This document shows, one piece after another, positions 1-7,803 of a stretch of DNA of 18,506 nt. Position 1 is the stretch's first letter. Each line of letters begins with the position of its first letter. The notes under the pieces were generated by a model. That model ran no database searches, was not told the DNA's origin, and worked only from the letters and a program-made list of their open reading frames with translations. The stretch comes from CAZPBC01 sp964584775 (GTDB lineage Bacteria; Chlamydiota; Chlamydiia; Chlamydiales; SLFE01): positions 1-18,506 of the forward strand of contig CAZPBC010000042.1 of assembly GCA_964584775.1 (NCBI GenBank), given 5' to 3'. Position numbers and translations under genes: made by a program.

Positions 1-3000
1 AATAACACCTGCAATTGCATACTGAGGCTCGCTATTAAACGATTCAGCGATGACATCTACTGAGTCTGGTCCGAGGTAAATAACTTGGAAGAGAAGCTTC
101 AGCCGATCCAAGGGACCCCAATTCACACCATCTTGCCTTATATTTCCTATGAAGGCCCCTATTTTCGATTCAGCAACCAACGATTCGGTTGAGGGCCTTT
201 CGGAATCATGGATGACATTCAGTGCCACTTCACCGCCGACAAAAAGGAGGGTAGCCCTGCCCACAGCTTCTAAGATGTCCCCTCCATCCGCATCATAGCT
301 TTCTTCCTTAATCGGCAAAGAAACGGGGAGAAGGCTAGCCTTCCCATTCAGTATTTTGAACGCAGTCGTGATGCCCGCACTAAACTCTTCCACATCAAAA
401 TGGATTGTTCTTGGTGTGTGTTTAGTAGCTTCTGGAGGGTATTTGGTAGTCTCTGCTGTATATCTTGATAAAACGTAAACAAAGTCGCGAACGAGGCAAC
501 CATACCGTTTGATCAACTCCTCACTTTCAATCCCGATAGAAAATCGGATCGATTCGACAACTCCACTCATGTTGGAGAACGAAAATCCAAAGCTTTGACG
601 GCCGGTAATCGGTAGGCCGCATATTTCAGCTAGTTCCAAAAGAACCTGTCTGAGTTTCGATACTCGAAGTTCACGAAGAGGTTCAGTTAGAGGTGGTAGG
701 CCAAGCATGTCAAGCAAAGGTCTAAAGTTCAACGCAACATAAACGGTCTCTTCGTCACCACTGGGTGTGATTTTGACCGCAGAAAATCCTCTTTTGGTTT
801 GAAAAGTTTCATCAGCCCAGACCTCTTTGGATACTGAGCCGAGTTCCTTGAGTAGATAGTCATACATCCAATCTGTATTTTTTCGAACGCGCCTAATGTA
901 CTCGGTTGTGATATCCTGAAATTCGGTTGCTAGCATGGCATAAAAGGCCGCCTTGGAAGATATAGGAGCTGGAAAATTGGGCGCTTGCTCCTCGTTTAGT
1001 CCTAAGTAATAACAGAGCCCTCCAGAGAAGTTGTCGGCTCCAAGCTGAAATAGCTTGGCGAGACTTTGGAAAATATAAACTTCCAAGCGACCATTTGTAA
1101 TAAAGGGAGTCAACTTCAGGAAAGTTCCTTCAATATCCTCATCTGAAAGATGGTTGAGGGTCGCATCGAGTATCAGCACCATTTCCTTTGAAGGATTCCC
1201 CTTAAGCTGCCGTTGAACCCAACCGGCAACGTCATTTTGATACAACCTGTCTCTAGCCGCATTGTTGGGGTGGATATCGGCAATCAAAACGTCAGGCATG
1301 TCATTGATGTCTTTCAGGCGGTCAGCTTGCTGAGAGATTAGCTGACCCTCGTCGGCCATCTTCTTTATTAAGTTAAGTGTTTCATGATAGTGTTGGCTAA
1401 TACAGGCGATGTTCAATGAACCACGCCTTTGAAAGAGGTGTTGAAAGACATGAAATGCAGAGGTCATCGCATAAGGAAAAAGCCCCACAGATGAGTAGAT
1501 ACCGCTGAGCGCTATATGGCGATCTTGAAAGCTCACAAGCAATCGACGCTCGTCAAGATCAACAAATCGCTCAGGAAAGGCCTGCAGACAAAACATCACA
1601 ATCTCACACAGATTTTGATAGGCTTTAGTCCATTGGACAGCACCATCTTCCTTGGTCATCCATGGGCTGACCTGTGAAGATAAAAGTGGAGCAGCGAACT
1701 CAATCAGCTTGTGCCGAGCGAAAAAGCGTTCGTGCCAGCGAACGATAGCTCGTCGAAAAAACTCTGATGTCGGATCTTCAAGCGTACAGTCACTCAGCTC
1801 GTTAATTAACACGTTCCAATCTGTGAGCCCATCAGAGGTGATAGAACCTGAGTAGTCTATTCCTAGTTCTGCAAGAGCCTTTGGGTACTCCTCCTCACCC
1901 TTTAATTGATCTGTCAGGTACTCATTGAGCGCTAACCGATCAGGAAAAGCTCCTGCTTCATGAAGTGTGCTAAAGGTGTGAGGTCCGAACAATTGTTCGT
2001 TTTCAATCGAACAGGGCCGAAGCGTCAGACGGTCAACGTGAGGGCTCCCCCAGATAGCACCCCACATCAAAGAACAATCCCCAGCCCCCCTAAGTAGAAA
2101 CAAAAAGCTCAGTTTGCTTAAGTTCCTCTTGATCCGCCCAAGCTTTATTTCCTTGGGCAATCTAAGCTCATTACAGACAGCACTCAGCTTACGCTTTACA
2201 ACCTCATGGGCTTGGTTATGGAGATCCGATTGGTCAATTTCGACAAGCACAACCCGCGGAGAATCGTCTTCCAAGTCCCAGTTCCAATCCTCACACAACG
2301 ATTGGAGTGTATCGATCTGCACTGAAGGAAAAAAAGCTTTTAACACCGGCACTGTCATGGATGTCGCGAATCCAAAGGAGTCCTTGGACAGCCCTTGCTT
2401 AAAAAACGTCTTTTTAAATGCCTTGAGCACGACCTTTTGAATCCAAGGTGCTGCAAGTTCATAACTACGATGATACTCAGTACGAAAATACCCTGGGAAC
2501 TCCTGTGGAGCTACTACTGGATGAGGATATGCTAAGCGATCGCATTCGTGAATTGTGAAATCAGCATTGTAATGCTGATAATGCAACAAGTAGGCAAGAC
2601 ATGCTTTCCGCTGCGTATGAGTTTCCGCCCTGCTGAAGAGATCTCCTATCACTGAGAGCAGAAGGTCATGATTGGTTCTGATAGAGGATTCTGAAGTAGG
2701 AGACGCGACTGTAGGAGGGACAACCACTTGCTCAAGTTTTACTAGAGCTGATTCCGCTAGCACAACTTTAACCTTAGGCTCATTGCCAGGAGGAAGCCAC
2801 TTTACCTTCTTTTTGCCGATATAAGGAACACGCCCCTGTTCGAGCATCGACGAAACGAAATCCTTAGCTGAAATAAGAGAATGAGGCTGAAGCCACTGTA
2901 TTCTTTGACTCAAAGAACCAGTGGATGAATGGGGATTACAGCTTACCTGGACGTTTCCCTCATCTGTATCAATAAAATCTATGGTGTAAAGTGGTGTCAC

Positions 3001-3069
3001 TACAGTTTCAAAAACATGTCCCGTCCGTTCGATAGCTTCCCTCCCAAGAAAATACTCATTAGTTGTCAT
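1..3069 (-). CDS. Giant protein (>1023 aa, C-terminus outside window) with a PLP-dependent aminotransferase-like central domain
   Basis: I translated the minus strand by hand. It is open from ATG 3069 to base 1 without a stop, so the gene is partial at its C-terminus. An in-frame stop at 3078-3076 makes 3069 the first possible ATG; there is no clear Shine-Dalgarno. There is no signal peptide and no obvious membrane segment. Residues 1-450 or so are unrecognised. Residues about 500-850 have fold-type I PLP enzyme landmarks in order: a G/S-rich turn near 523, HYHET with Tyr561, HPNN at 600-603, Asp635 in LILDATLN, Lys672 in SLAKLFQLGAD, then SFGF and Arg842 in IRFSIG. The Asp-to-Lys distance of 37 is close to the 36 seen in aspartate aminotransferase (D222/K258). 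The role would be amino-acid or sulfur-compound chemistry, but the substrate is unknown. The family call is inference; that the frame is coding is nearly certain. Confidence 0.85.
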   Translation of the reverse strand, partial: MTTNEYFLGREAIERTGHVFETVVTPLYTIDFIDTDEGNVQVSCNPHSSTGSLSQRIQWLQPHSLISAKDFVSSMLEQGRVPYIGKKKVKWLPPGNEPKVKVVLAESALVKLEQVVVPPTVASPTSESSIRTNHDLLLSVIGDLFSRAETHTQRKACLAYLLHYQHYNADFTIHECDRLAYPHPVVAPQEFPGYFRTEYHRSYELAAPWIQKVVLKAFKKTFFKQGLSKDSFGFATSMTVPVLKAFFPSVQIDTLQSLCEDWNWDLEDDSPRVVLVEIDQSDLHNQAHEVVKRKLSAVCNELRLPKEIKLGRIKRNLSKLSFLFLLRGAGDCSLMWGAIWGSPHVDRLTLRPCSIENEQLFGPHTFSTLHEAGAFPDRLALNEYLTDQLKGEEEYPKALAELGIDYSGSITSDGLTDWNVLINELSDCTLEDPTSEFFRRAIVRWHERFFARHKLIEFAAPLLSSQVSPWMTKEDGAVQWTKAYQNLCEIVMFCLQAFPERFVDLDERRLLVSFQDRHIALSGIYSSVGLFPYAMTSAFHVFQHLFQRRGSLNIACISQHYHETLNLIKKMADEGQLISQQADRLKDINDMPDVLIADIHPNNAARDRLYQNDVAGWVQRQLKGNPSKEMVLILDATLNHLSDEDIEGTFLKLTPFITNGRLEVYIFQSLAKLFQLGADNFSGGLCYYLGLNEEQAPNFPAPISSKAAFYAMLATEFQDITTEYIRRVRKNTDWMYDYLLKELGSVSKEVWADETFQTKRGFSAVKITPSGDEETVYVALNFRPLLDMLGLPPLTEPLRELRVSKLRQVLLELAEICGLPITGRQSFGFSFSNMSGVVESIRFSIGIESEELIKRYGCLVRDFVYVLSRYTAETTKYPPEATKHTPRTIHFDVEEFSAGITTAFKILNGKASLLPVSLPIKEESYDADGGDILEAVGRATLLFVGGEVALNVIHDSERPSTESLVAESKIGAFIGNIRQDGVNWGPLDRLKLLFQVIYLGPDSVDVIAESFNSEPQYAIAGVI

Positions 3070-3201
3070 GTTACATTAATATAACAATTGAATAGATGAA
3101 ACAGATTTATTCAAATGAGAAATAGAATGCTCAGAAAAGGGGAGAATGATGACGGATGTGTATAAAATTTTGGTTATATCTGTGTATTAAATTATTTAAC
3201 T

Positions 3202-3230
3202 TTTAAACTAAAAAATGTGTTATGTAGAAT
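3202..3230 (+). promoter_or_regulatory. Candidate sigma70-type promoter for the bamD-lptE-rsbW genes
   Basis: The 206-bp AT-rich gap between two divergent genes contains TTTAAA (3202-3207), a 17-bp spacer and TAGAAT (3225-3230). This would start transcription about 39 bases before the ATG at 3276. A second option, TTGACT (3239-3244) with TAATCT (3263-3268) 18 bp away, would give a nearly leaderless message and is less attractive. I see no clear promoter for the minus-strand gene in the same gap. Confidence 0.3.
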
Positions 3231-3275
3231 CGGTCTCCTTGACTTGAAGTGGACTAGAGAGGTAATCTAGGTAGC

Positions 3276-4235
3276 ATGAAAAATCGATGGTTCTTCCTAC
3301 TTAGTTGTTTTGGCTTGCTGGTTGTGACTCAACCGGTTGCAGCAGATATCACCTTTTATAATGGCGCGGTCGTGGATGCAGAGACAGTGCCGACAATGCC
3401 AGTGGAGAAACACTTTCAGGCAGCTTGTGAAGCGTATGAAAACGAGGCTTGGAAAGAGGCGATCCGTGAGTTTTATATCGTCTGCTTGCACTTTCCTAAA
3501 ACCAACTATGCAAAAGAGGCCTATTTTCTACTCGGCGTCTGCTACTACAACTATGGAGAATATGAGTATGCAAGCAACGCCTTCTCTAGCTATTTGAAGT
3601 ACCATAACAACCCAGACCACATCGACGAGACCATTGGGTACAAGTTTGCGATTGCAGAAAAGTTCCGCGGGGGAGCCAAGCGGAGGATTTTTGGTTCGAA
3701 ACTGCTTCCTGCCTGGATGGATGGAACCTATCTTGCGATCGAAATTTACGATGAAATCATGACAGCGTTTCCTTGTCATGAACTCGCTGCACAGTCTCTT
3801 TTCTCAAAAGGAGCTACACACCTCGCTGCGGGAAAGTTTTCTGAGGCGATTGAAAGCTACCAAACGTTGATTCGACGCTTTCCACGACATGAGCTGGCTC
3901 CAGAGAGCTACGTCATGATCAGCCGTGTCTATCACTCGCAGCTGCAGAAGGAGTTCCAAAACTCTGACATCCTGTCGCTCGCTGAGCTGAACTTGAAGAA
4001 GTTTCGCTATGACTTCCCCACTCATGAGCTTTTAGAAGAGGCTTCTCTCAATCTAGATCGAGTGAAGGAGGAGTATGCACGCGGGCTTTATGAGACGGGT
4101 CGTTTTTACGAGCGGATCAGCAAAAGTGAAGCCTCCATTCTCTATTATCAAATTGCTGTTGATCAGTTTCCAGAAACCAACTCTTCGCAAAAATGCCGGG
4201 AGCGTTTAGCTTCTCTATCTCATGAACACTCTTAA
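3276..4235 (+). CDS. bamD: BamD-like outer-membrane assembly TPR protein
   Basis: This 319-aa protein has an N-terminal signal peptide (hydrophobic 5-18, VAA before a likely cleavage after Ala23). TPR-type helical pairs follow. The block at about residues 47-110 (ACEAYENEAWKEAIREF, then YAKEAYFLLGVCYY) is very close to the BamD/YfiO pattern, and more TPR-like units fill 160-310. In the family, BamD is an outer-membrane lipoprotein that works with BamA to insert beta-barrel proteins. Unlike classical BamD it has no convincing lipobox: LLSC at 8-11 comes too early in the hydrophobic core, so it may be soluble in the periplasm. It lies 12 bp upstream of the LptE-like gene, as CT547 does with CT548 in Chlamydia as I recall. 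A generic periplasmic TPR protein is the alternative. Confidence 0.75.
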   Translation: MKNRWFFLLSCFGLLVVTQPVAADITFYNGAVVDAETVPTMPVEKHFQAACEAYENEAWKEAIREFYIVCLHFPKTNYAKEAYFLLGVCYYNYGEYEYASNAFSSYLKYHNNPDHIDETIGYKFAIAEKFRGGAKRRIFGSKLLPAWMDGTYLAIEIYDEIMTAFPCHELAAQSLFSKGATHLAAGKFSEAIESYQTLIRRFPRHELAPESYVMISRVYHSQLQKEFQNSDILSLAELNLKKFRYDFPTHELLEEASLNLDRVKEEYARGLYETGRFYERISKSEASILYYQIAVDQFPETNSSQKCRERLASLSHEHS

Positions 4236-4247
4236 CCGGGATCTTTC

Positions 4248-4799
4248 GTGAGAAAATTCGTTCTGCTCTCTCTCCTCTTGACTCTATCCTCATGTGGTTA
4301 TCGGATGGGGTTTGGTCCGATTCCGAATTGTTATGAGACGATAAGTGTTCCTTTTATTGAGGGGGATCAAACGGGTTCGTTAACTGCGGCCATCGTCGAA
4401 GAGATCTCCACCTCAGGAGCCTTCACCTACTGTCCCTGCTCTGCGGACTTAACCTTGAATATCATTCTGCTTGAAATCAAGGATAAGAATATCGGCTTCC
4501 GATATGACCGTGGAGAGAACAATGAAATTCAAGAGACGATTGTGCCTGCGGAGACGCGGCTCACTGCGATTGCTAAAGTCACCCTGGTGGACAACCGCTC
4601 TTGTGAGATCGTAAGCGGGCCCGATATCATCAAAGCGAAAGCAGAGTTTGACCACGAATTTAACTCGAGCCGCGATGCCGTGAACGTCTTTTCACTGGGA
4701 CAGGTGACGGAGATTGAAGAGGCGAAAGTGGCAGCCAAGAGACCTCTAGACCGCGCTCTTGCAAAAAAGATTGTTGATTATCTTATCAGCGCCTGGTAA
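4248..4799 (+). CDS. lptE: LptE-like LPS-assembly lipoprotein
   Basis: This is a 183-aa lipoprotein starting at GTG 4248, 12 bp after the preceding stop. The start is fixed by a short classical lipoprotein signal: MRK, a hydrophobic stretch and the lipobox LSSC, with Cys16 as the acylated residue. CGYR follows directly, as in many LptE proteins. The next section, ISVPFIEGDQTGSL followed by AAIVEEI, matches the LptE-family pattern of an early strand plus helix, and residues 60-170 look like alternating strands. LptE plugs the LptD barrel that places LPS in the outer leaflet, which fits the lipid A genes later in the window. The family call rests on the N-terminal pattern and context; an unrelated chlamydial lipoprotein is possible. 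Confidence 0.68.
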   Translation: MRKFVLLSLLLTLSSCGYRMGFGPIPNCYETISVPFIEGDQTGSLTAAIVEEISTSGAFTYCPCSADLTLNIILLEIKDKNIGFRYDRGENNEIQETIVPAETRLTAIAKVTLVDNRSCEIVSGPDIIKAKAEFDHEFNSSRDAVNVFSLGQVTEIEEAKVAAKRPLDRALAKKIVDYLISAW

Positions 4800-4835
4800 G
4801 AGTGAAGTTGAATCTTCACGCTAGCCTGGGGCGGT

Positions 4836-5243
4836 ATGGAAGTCGATCAAAGAGTTACAAAGCGCTTTTTTGCTGATCTGGAAGAGCTGTATAACATGCT
4901 CGACTTCATCCGTGACTTCTCTCGACGGGTCTTTTCCGATGTAGAAAGCTGTACGAAGATCGAGCTTGCCTCGGAGGAGGTGCTGGTCAATATTATCGAG
5001 TATGCCTATCCCAATAAAAAAGGGGAGGTGATGATCGAACTGGAAGGGAAGCGTGGTGAGATGCAAGTCATCTTCAAAGATCAAGGACCCCCCTTTGATC
5101 CGACAAAACCGAAGCCAAAGAAACATCCCTATAGTGTGGGTGGACGAGGACTCTCTCTGATTGAGGGGGCTGTGAATTTCGTTTCCTACGAAAGGAAGGG
5201 GGGGGTGAACATTCTTTTATTGATGAAGAAGGTTGCTAAATAG
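4836..5243 (+). CDS. rsbW: RsbW-type anti-sigma factor serine/threonine kinase
   Basis: This 135-aa protein is a stand-alone GHKL ATPase domain of the HATPase_c_2 type. The N box is at 43-54 with Glu48 and Asn52 (ELASEEVLVNII). The G1 motif FKDQGPPFDP is at 80-89, with Asp82 for adenine contact. The G2 motif VGGRGLSLI is at 101-109. In the family, RsbW binds and silences an alternative sigma factor and phosphorylates its RsbV antagonist. Neither partner is encoded nearby, so they must lie elsewhere. It follows the LptE-like gene by 36 bp and overlaps the 3' end of the convergent gene by 8 bp. In Chlamydia the matching gene (CT549) has the same neighbours, as I recall. The start has only a G-rich stretch (GGGGCGG) as ribosome site. 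Confidence 0.85.
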   Translation: MEVDQRVTKRFFADLEELYNMLDFIRDFSRRVFSDVESCTKIELASEEVLVNIIEYAYPNKKGEVMIELEGKRGEMQVIFKDQGPPFDPTKPKPKKHPYSVGGRGLSLIEGAVNFVSYERKGGVNILLLMKKVAK

Positions 5244-5661
5244 CTTCTTTGTACTCTTTGAGAACGAGTTCGGTCTCCTCGATTTCATTCAAGAGCTTAT
5301 CCAGAACACACATGATGATGCGAGAGCTATTGTAGACACCGGAGGTGGTGAAGCTGAGCTCGAACTCCGGATACTCTTGGTTGAGTGCGATGATGATGCG
5401 AGTTTTGCTGTTCAAGAAGCTCTTTTCGGGAATGATCCAGACGACAAACTGGTGATTAATCAGAGTGATTTTATCTTCTGACTCCACGACGGAGAACAGC
5501 TGGGTGAATTCGGGTTCCCCATGATTGTAGTAATGGCAGCAGAGGAGGTCGAGCTCGCCGAGTAGGGTTAGGTTGACAGAGAGCTCAGACTCCATCGAGG
5601 CTTTTTCGTTAAGAATTCGAAAACCCTCTAGCCACTGATCTAAAAAATCGATGTCTTTCAT
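5236..5661 (-). CDS. Small conserved-looking chlamydial hypothetical protein
   Basis: This 141-aa protein is not recognised by motif. It is acidic, without signal peptide or membrane helix, and shows mixed strand/helix character. It begins with a helical section (DFLDQWLEGFRIL), has a strand-rich centre (HQFVVWIIPEKSFL and the RIIIALNQEYPEFELSF run) and ends in a charged amphipathic helix (LDKLLNEIEETELVLKEYK). It converges on rsbW with an 8-bp overlap of the 3' ends. Its position matches the hypothetical gene CT550 beside rsbW in Chlamydia, which is positional inference only. The strand is chosen because the opposite-strand frame here (5233-5481) is shorter and lacks protein-like composition. 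No good Shine-Dalgarno precedes the ATG. Confidence 0.72.
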   Translation of the reverse strand: MKDIDFLDQWLEGFRILNEKASMESELSVNLTLLGELDLLCCHYYNHGEPEFTQLFSVVESEDKITLINHQFVVWIIPEKSFLNSKTRIIIALNQEYPEFELSFTTSGVYNSSRIIMCVLDKLLNEIEETELVLKEYKEAI

Positions 5662-5762
5662 AGGTAAAATTTATGCAAGAAGGGTGCCAGGAGGGGAGTT
5701 AAAGCAAAAAAAATATTATTAAAATGCTGTATATTAACTATTTGTGTAAAAAAAGTTTCCTC

Positions 5763-5791
5763 TTTTGATTTTTCTCCCTTGTCAGTAGAAT
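5763..5791 (+). promoter_or_regulatory. Candidate promoter of the SurA-like/rsmA pair
   Basis: TTTTGA (5763-5768), a 17-bp spacer and TAGAAT (5786-5791) lie in the AT-rich gap. Transcription would start near 5798, leaving a leader of about 59 bases that contains the 26-bp palindrome at 5811-5836 and the AGGA ribosome site at 5847-5850. Confidence 0.35.
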
Positions 5792-5810
5792 GAGGGAAAT
5801 TTGACCATAG

Positions 5811-5836
5811 CCTCGATATTTCATGAAATATCGAGG
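5811..5836. repeat. Perfect 26-bp palindrome upstream of the SurA-like gene
   Basis: The half-site CCTCGATATTTCA is followed immediately by its exact reverse complement, with no spacer. It ends 20 bp before the ATG at 5857 and 10 bp before the AGGA ribosome site. It could be a dimeric repressor operator or, if transcribed, a hairpin of up to 13 bp in the leader. It is not followed by a T-tract on either strand, so a terminator is unlikely. Confidence 0.85.
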
Positions 5837-5856
5837 TTTGAACTGTAGGACTTAAG

Positions 5857-6963
5857 ATGTATAGATTCGCCCTATCCCTTCTAACTAGTGCTTTTTTGTT
5901 CAGTAGCGCCCACCTCTACTCCCAAGCGCTGATGGAATCCCTTTCAAAGAGCCAATCCACCCCACAAATTGTCGTTCAAAACCGTGTGCTTGCTAAAGTC
6001 AACGACAAGCCTATCACGGTCCTGGATGTGGTCAAGAAGATGGATGTGGTGTTTTACAAGCAGTATCCACAGTATGCGAATGCTCCTGAAGCACGGTATC
6101 AGTTCTATCTAGCTAGTTGGAAAAGTGTCTTGAACGAGCTAGTGGACAAAGAGCTCTTTCTCTCTGATGCTGAAGAGGTTCAAATGACCATCTCTGACTC
6201 AGACGCACGTAAAGAACTTGAAGATATGTTCGGTCCGAATGTTGTGGTGAACCTTGATGGGGCAGGGCTCACGTTTGATGAGGCGAAGAAGATGGTTCAA
6301 GATGAGATCATCATTCGCAGGATGGTCTACCTCCGTGTGCACTCCAAAGTTCTCAATACAGTGACCCCTCAAGAACTCCGTCGCGCCTATGACGAGTATG
6401 CGAAAGGGTATGAAAAAGATGACACTTTCCGCTACAACGTCATCACCATCAAGTCTCCCAGTCGCCGCCGCCTTGAGACTTTTGTGAACAACAGCACAGA
6501 GTTTTTGAAAGAGAATTCAGTTTCCTTAGAAGATCTGCCGATGGCGATCAAATCAGTTCCCGGTTACGACGTTTTCACGACGGTGCGTGTTTCGGATACC
6601 TTCGACCAGAGTGGTAAAGATGTATCTGACCGCTACAGTGCCCTTCTTTCAAAAATCGAAGGGAGTGGTTACTCAGAGCCTCTTTGGCAAAAGCGTGAGT
6701 CGAACGACCAAAACGCGAGTGTGAAACTTCTCTATTTGCAAGAGGTTGTAAAGGATGATGTTCCACCTTTCTATGAAGTGGCTCCTAAGTTGAAGAATGA
6801 TTTGATGGCAGAGCTCTCGGAAGGGGAGATGAAAGAATACAAAGAGCGTCTCTACAAGCAGTATCCGGTGACCATTATGGAAAACCTGATCAAGAGTAAC
6901 TTCAATCCCTTTCAACTTGAAGTGGATGGAAGACGTATTCATCTCAGTGAGCCTACGACTTAA
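5857..6963 (+). CDS. SurA/PpiD-like periplasmic foldase
   Basis: This 368-aa exported protein has a signal peptide with hydrophobic core 4-18 and likely cleavage after Ala24 (SQA). The start has AGGA six bases upstream. Residues 43-60 (RVLAKVNDKPITVLDVVKKM) match the opening of SurA-type chaperones, where a 'VND-x-I-T' strand leads into the first helix. Residues 60-175 are helical (FYLASWKSVLNELVDKELFL, then EAKKMVQDEIIIRRMV). The middle, 195-290, begins FRYNVITIKSP as a parvulin-type domain would, but I could not confirm a full parvulin active site, so it may act only as a chaperone. Such proteins carry unfolded outer-membrane proteins to the BAM complex, which fits the BamD-like gene upstream. 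It is 6 bp from rsmA. It resembles CT355, which adjoins rsmA (CT354) in Chlamydia. Confidence 0.72.
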   Translation: MYRFALSLLTSAFLFSSAHLYSQALMESLSKSQSTPQIVVQNRVLAKVNDKPITVLDVVKKMDVVFYKQYPQYANAPEARYQFYLASWKSVLNELVDKELFLSDAEEVQMTISDSDARKELEDMFGPNVVVNLDGAGLTFDEAKKMVQDEIIIRRMVYLRVHSKVLNTVTPQELRRAYDEYAKGYEKDDTFRYNVITIKSPSRRRLETFVNNSTEFLKENSVSLEDLPMAIKSVPGYDVFTTVRVSDTFDQSGKDVSDRYSALLSKIEGSGYSEPLWQKRESNDQNASVKLLYLQEVVKDDVPPFYEVAPKLKNDLMAELSEGEMKEYKERLYKQYPVTIMENLIKSNFNPFQLEVDGRRIHLSEPTT

Positions 6964-6969
6964 GTAGCG

Positions 6970-7803
6970 ATGCACAGAATTTCAGACCTCATGGATTTTT
7001 TGAAGAGGACGGGCTCCCAGCCTAAAAAAAGCCTCTCTCAAAATTTCCTTGTCGACCAAAACATCCTAGATAAAATCGCAAAACTCGCGGAGGATTCTGA
7101 CGCAGATCTCTTCTTAGAGATTGGTCCTGGTCCCGGTGCGCTCACTGAAAAACTTTTAGCGACAGGCAAACAAGTGATTGCTGTTGAACTGGACCGTATT
7201 TTTGCTAAAGAGCTGCAACGTCTTGATCCAAGTGGTGGTCAACTGACTGTGGTTGAAGGCGATGTTTTAGAAGTGGACCTGGATTCACTTCTCAAACCCT
7301 TGCTTTCCCCGGGTAAAAAGGCGGCTGTTGTCGCGAACCTTCCGTATCAAATCACCTCAAGGATTTTGACAGAGTTTGCTCGGAAATATGAGCTCTTTTC
7401 TGATCTGATTGTCATGATTCAAAAAGAGGTTGCTGAGCGGATCAAAGCCTCACCAGGAGGTAAAATCTACGGCTCGCTAACGGTCTACCTGAACTTTTTT
7501 AGTCAGGTAGTCAACGACTTTACCGTCTCAAGGAACTGCTTCTATCCCAAACCCAATGTCGATTCAAGTGTCATTCAACTGAAGTTGCATCCTCCTCCTG
7601 AAGTCAGTGATGAAGAGGGTTTTTTTCGGATGTCAAGACAGGCTTTCCAACAGCGTCGCAAGACACTTCGAAAAAGCCTTAGTGAACTTTACGAAAAAGA
7701 GCGTGTCGCTCGGGCGTTGAATGAACTTGGGTTCGGAGAGGATAGTCGGCCTGAATCCCTGTCACTTCAGGAGTTGATTCTTCTCTTTGAGAAGATCAAG
7801 TAG
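6970..7803 (+). CDS. rsmA: 16S rRNA (A1518/A1519-N6,N6)-dimethyltransferase RsmA (KsgA)
   Basis: This 277-aa protein is the usual family length. SLSQNFLVD at 21-29 is the RsmA/KsgA opening that precedes the fold. FLEIGPGPGALTEKL (48-62) is the SAM-binding loop, VIAVELDR the acidic strand end, VVEGDVLEVD the adenine contact, and NLPYQITS with Asn123-Tyr126 the catalytic motif IV for adenine N6 methylation. The C-terminal helical domain (QQRRKTLRKSL) binds rRNA. The enzyme dimethylates two adjacent adenines in the 16S 3' hairpin late in 30S assembly. It starts 6 bp after the SurA-like gene. Its last 37 bp overlap the convergent dacF, leaving no room for a terminator between them. Confidence 0.96.
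   Translation: MHRISDLMDFLKRTGSQPKKSLSQNFLVDQNILDKIAKLAEDSDADLFLEIGPGPGALTEKLLATGKQVIAVELDRIFAKELQRLDPSGGQLTVVEGDVLEVDLDSLLKPLLSPGKKAAVVANLPYQITSRILTEFARKYELFSDLIVMIQKEVAERIKASPGGKIYGSLTVYLNFFSQVVNDFTVSRNCFYPKPNVDSSVIQLKLHPPPEVSDEEGFFRMSRQAFQQRRKTLRKSLSELYEKERVARALNELGFGEDSRPESLSLQELILLFEKIK

Noticed and set aside
1652..2440. Two plus-strand open frames (1652-1855 and 2114-2440) in the left region
   Set aside because: They lie wholly inside the continuous 1023-codon minus-strand frame, have serine-rich shadow-like composition and no ribosome sites.
4802..4819. GTGAAG/CTTCAC hairpin between the LptE-like gene and rsbW as a terminator
   Set aside because: The stem is only 6 bp with a 6-base loop and no T-run follows; rsbW starts 17 bp later, so read-through is more likely.
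5233..5481. Plus-strand frame of 82 codons after rsbW
   Set aside because: It overlaps the longer minus-strand gene 5236-5661, which has a more protein-like composition and a matching position in Chlamydia.
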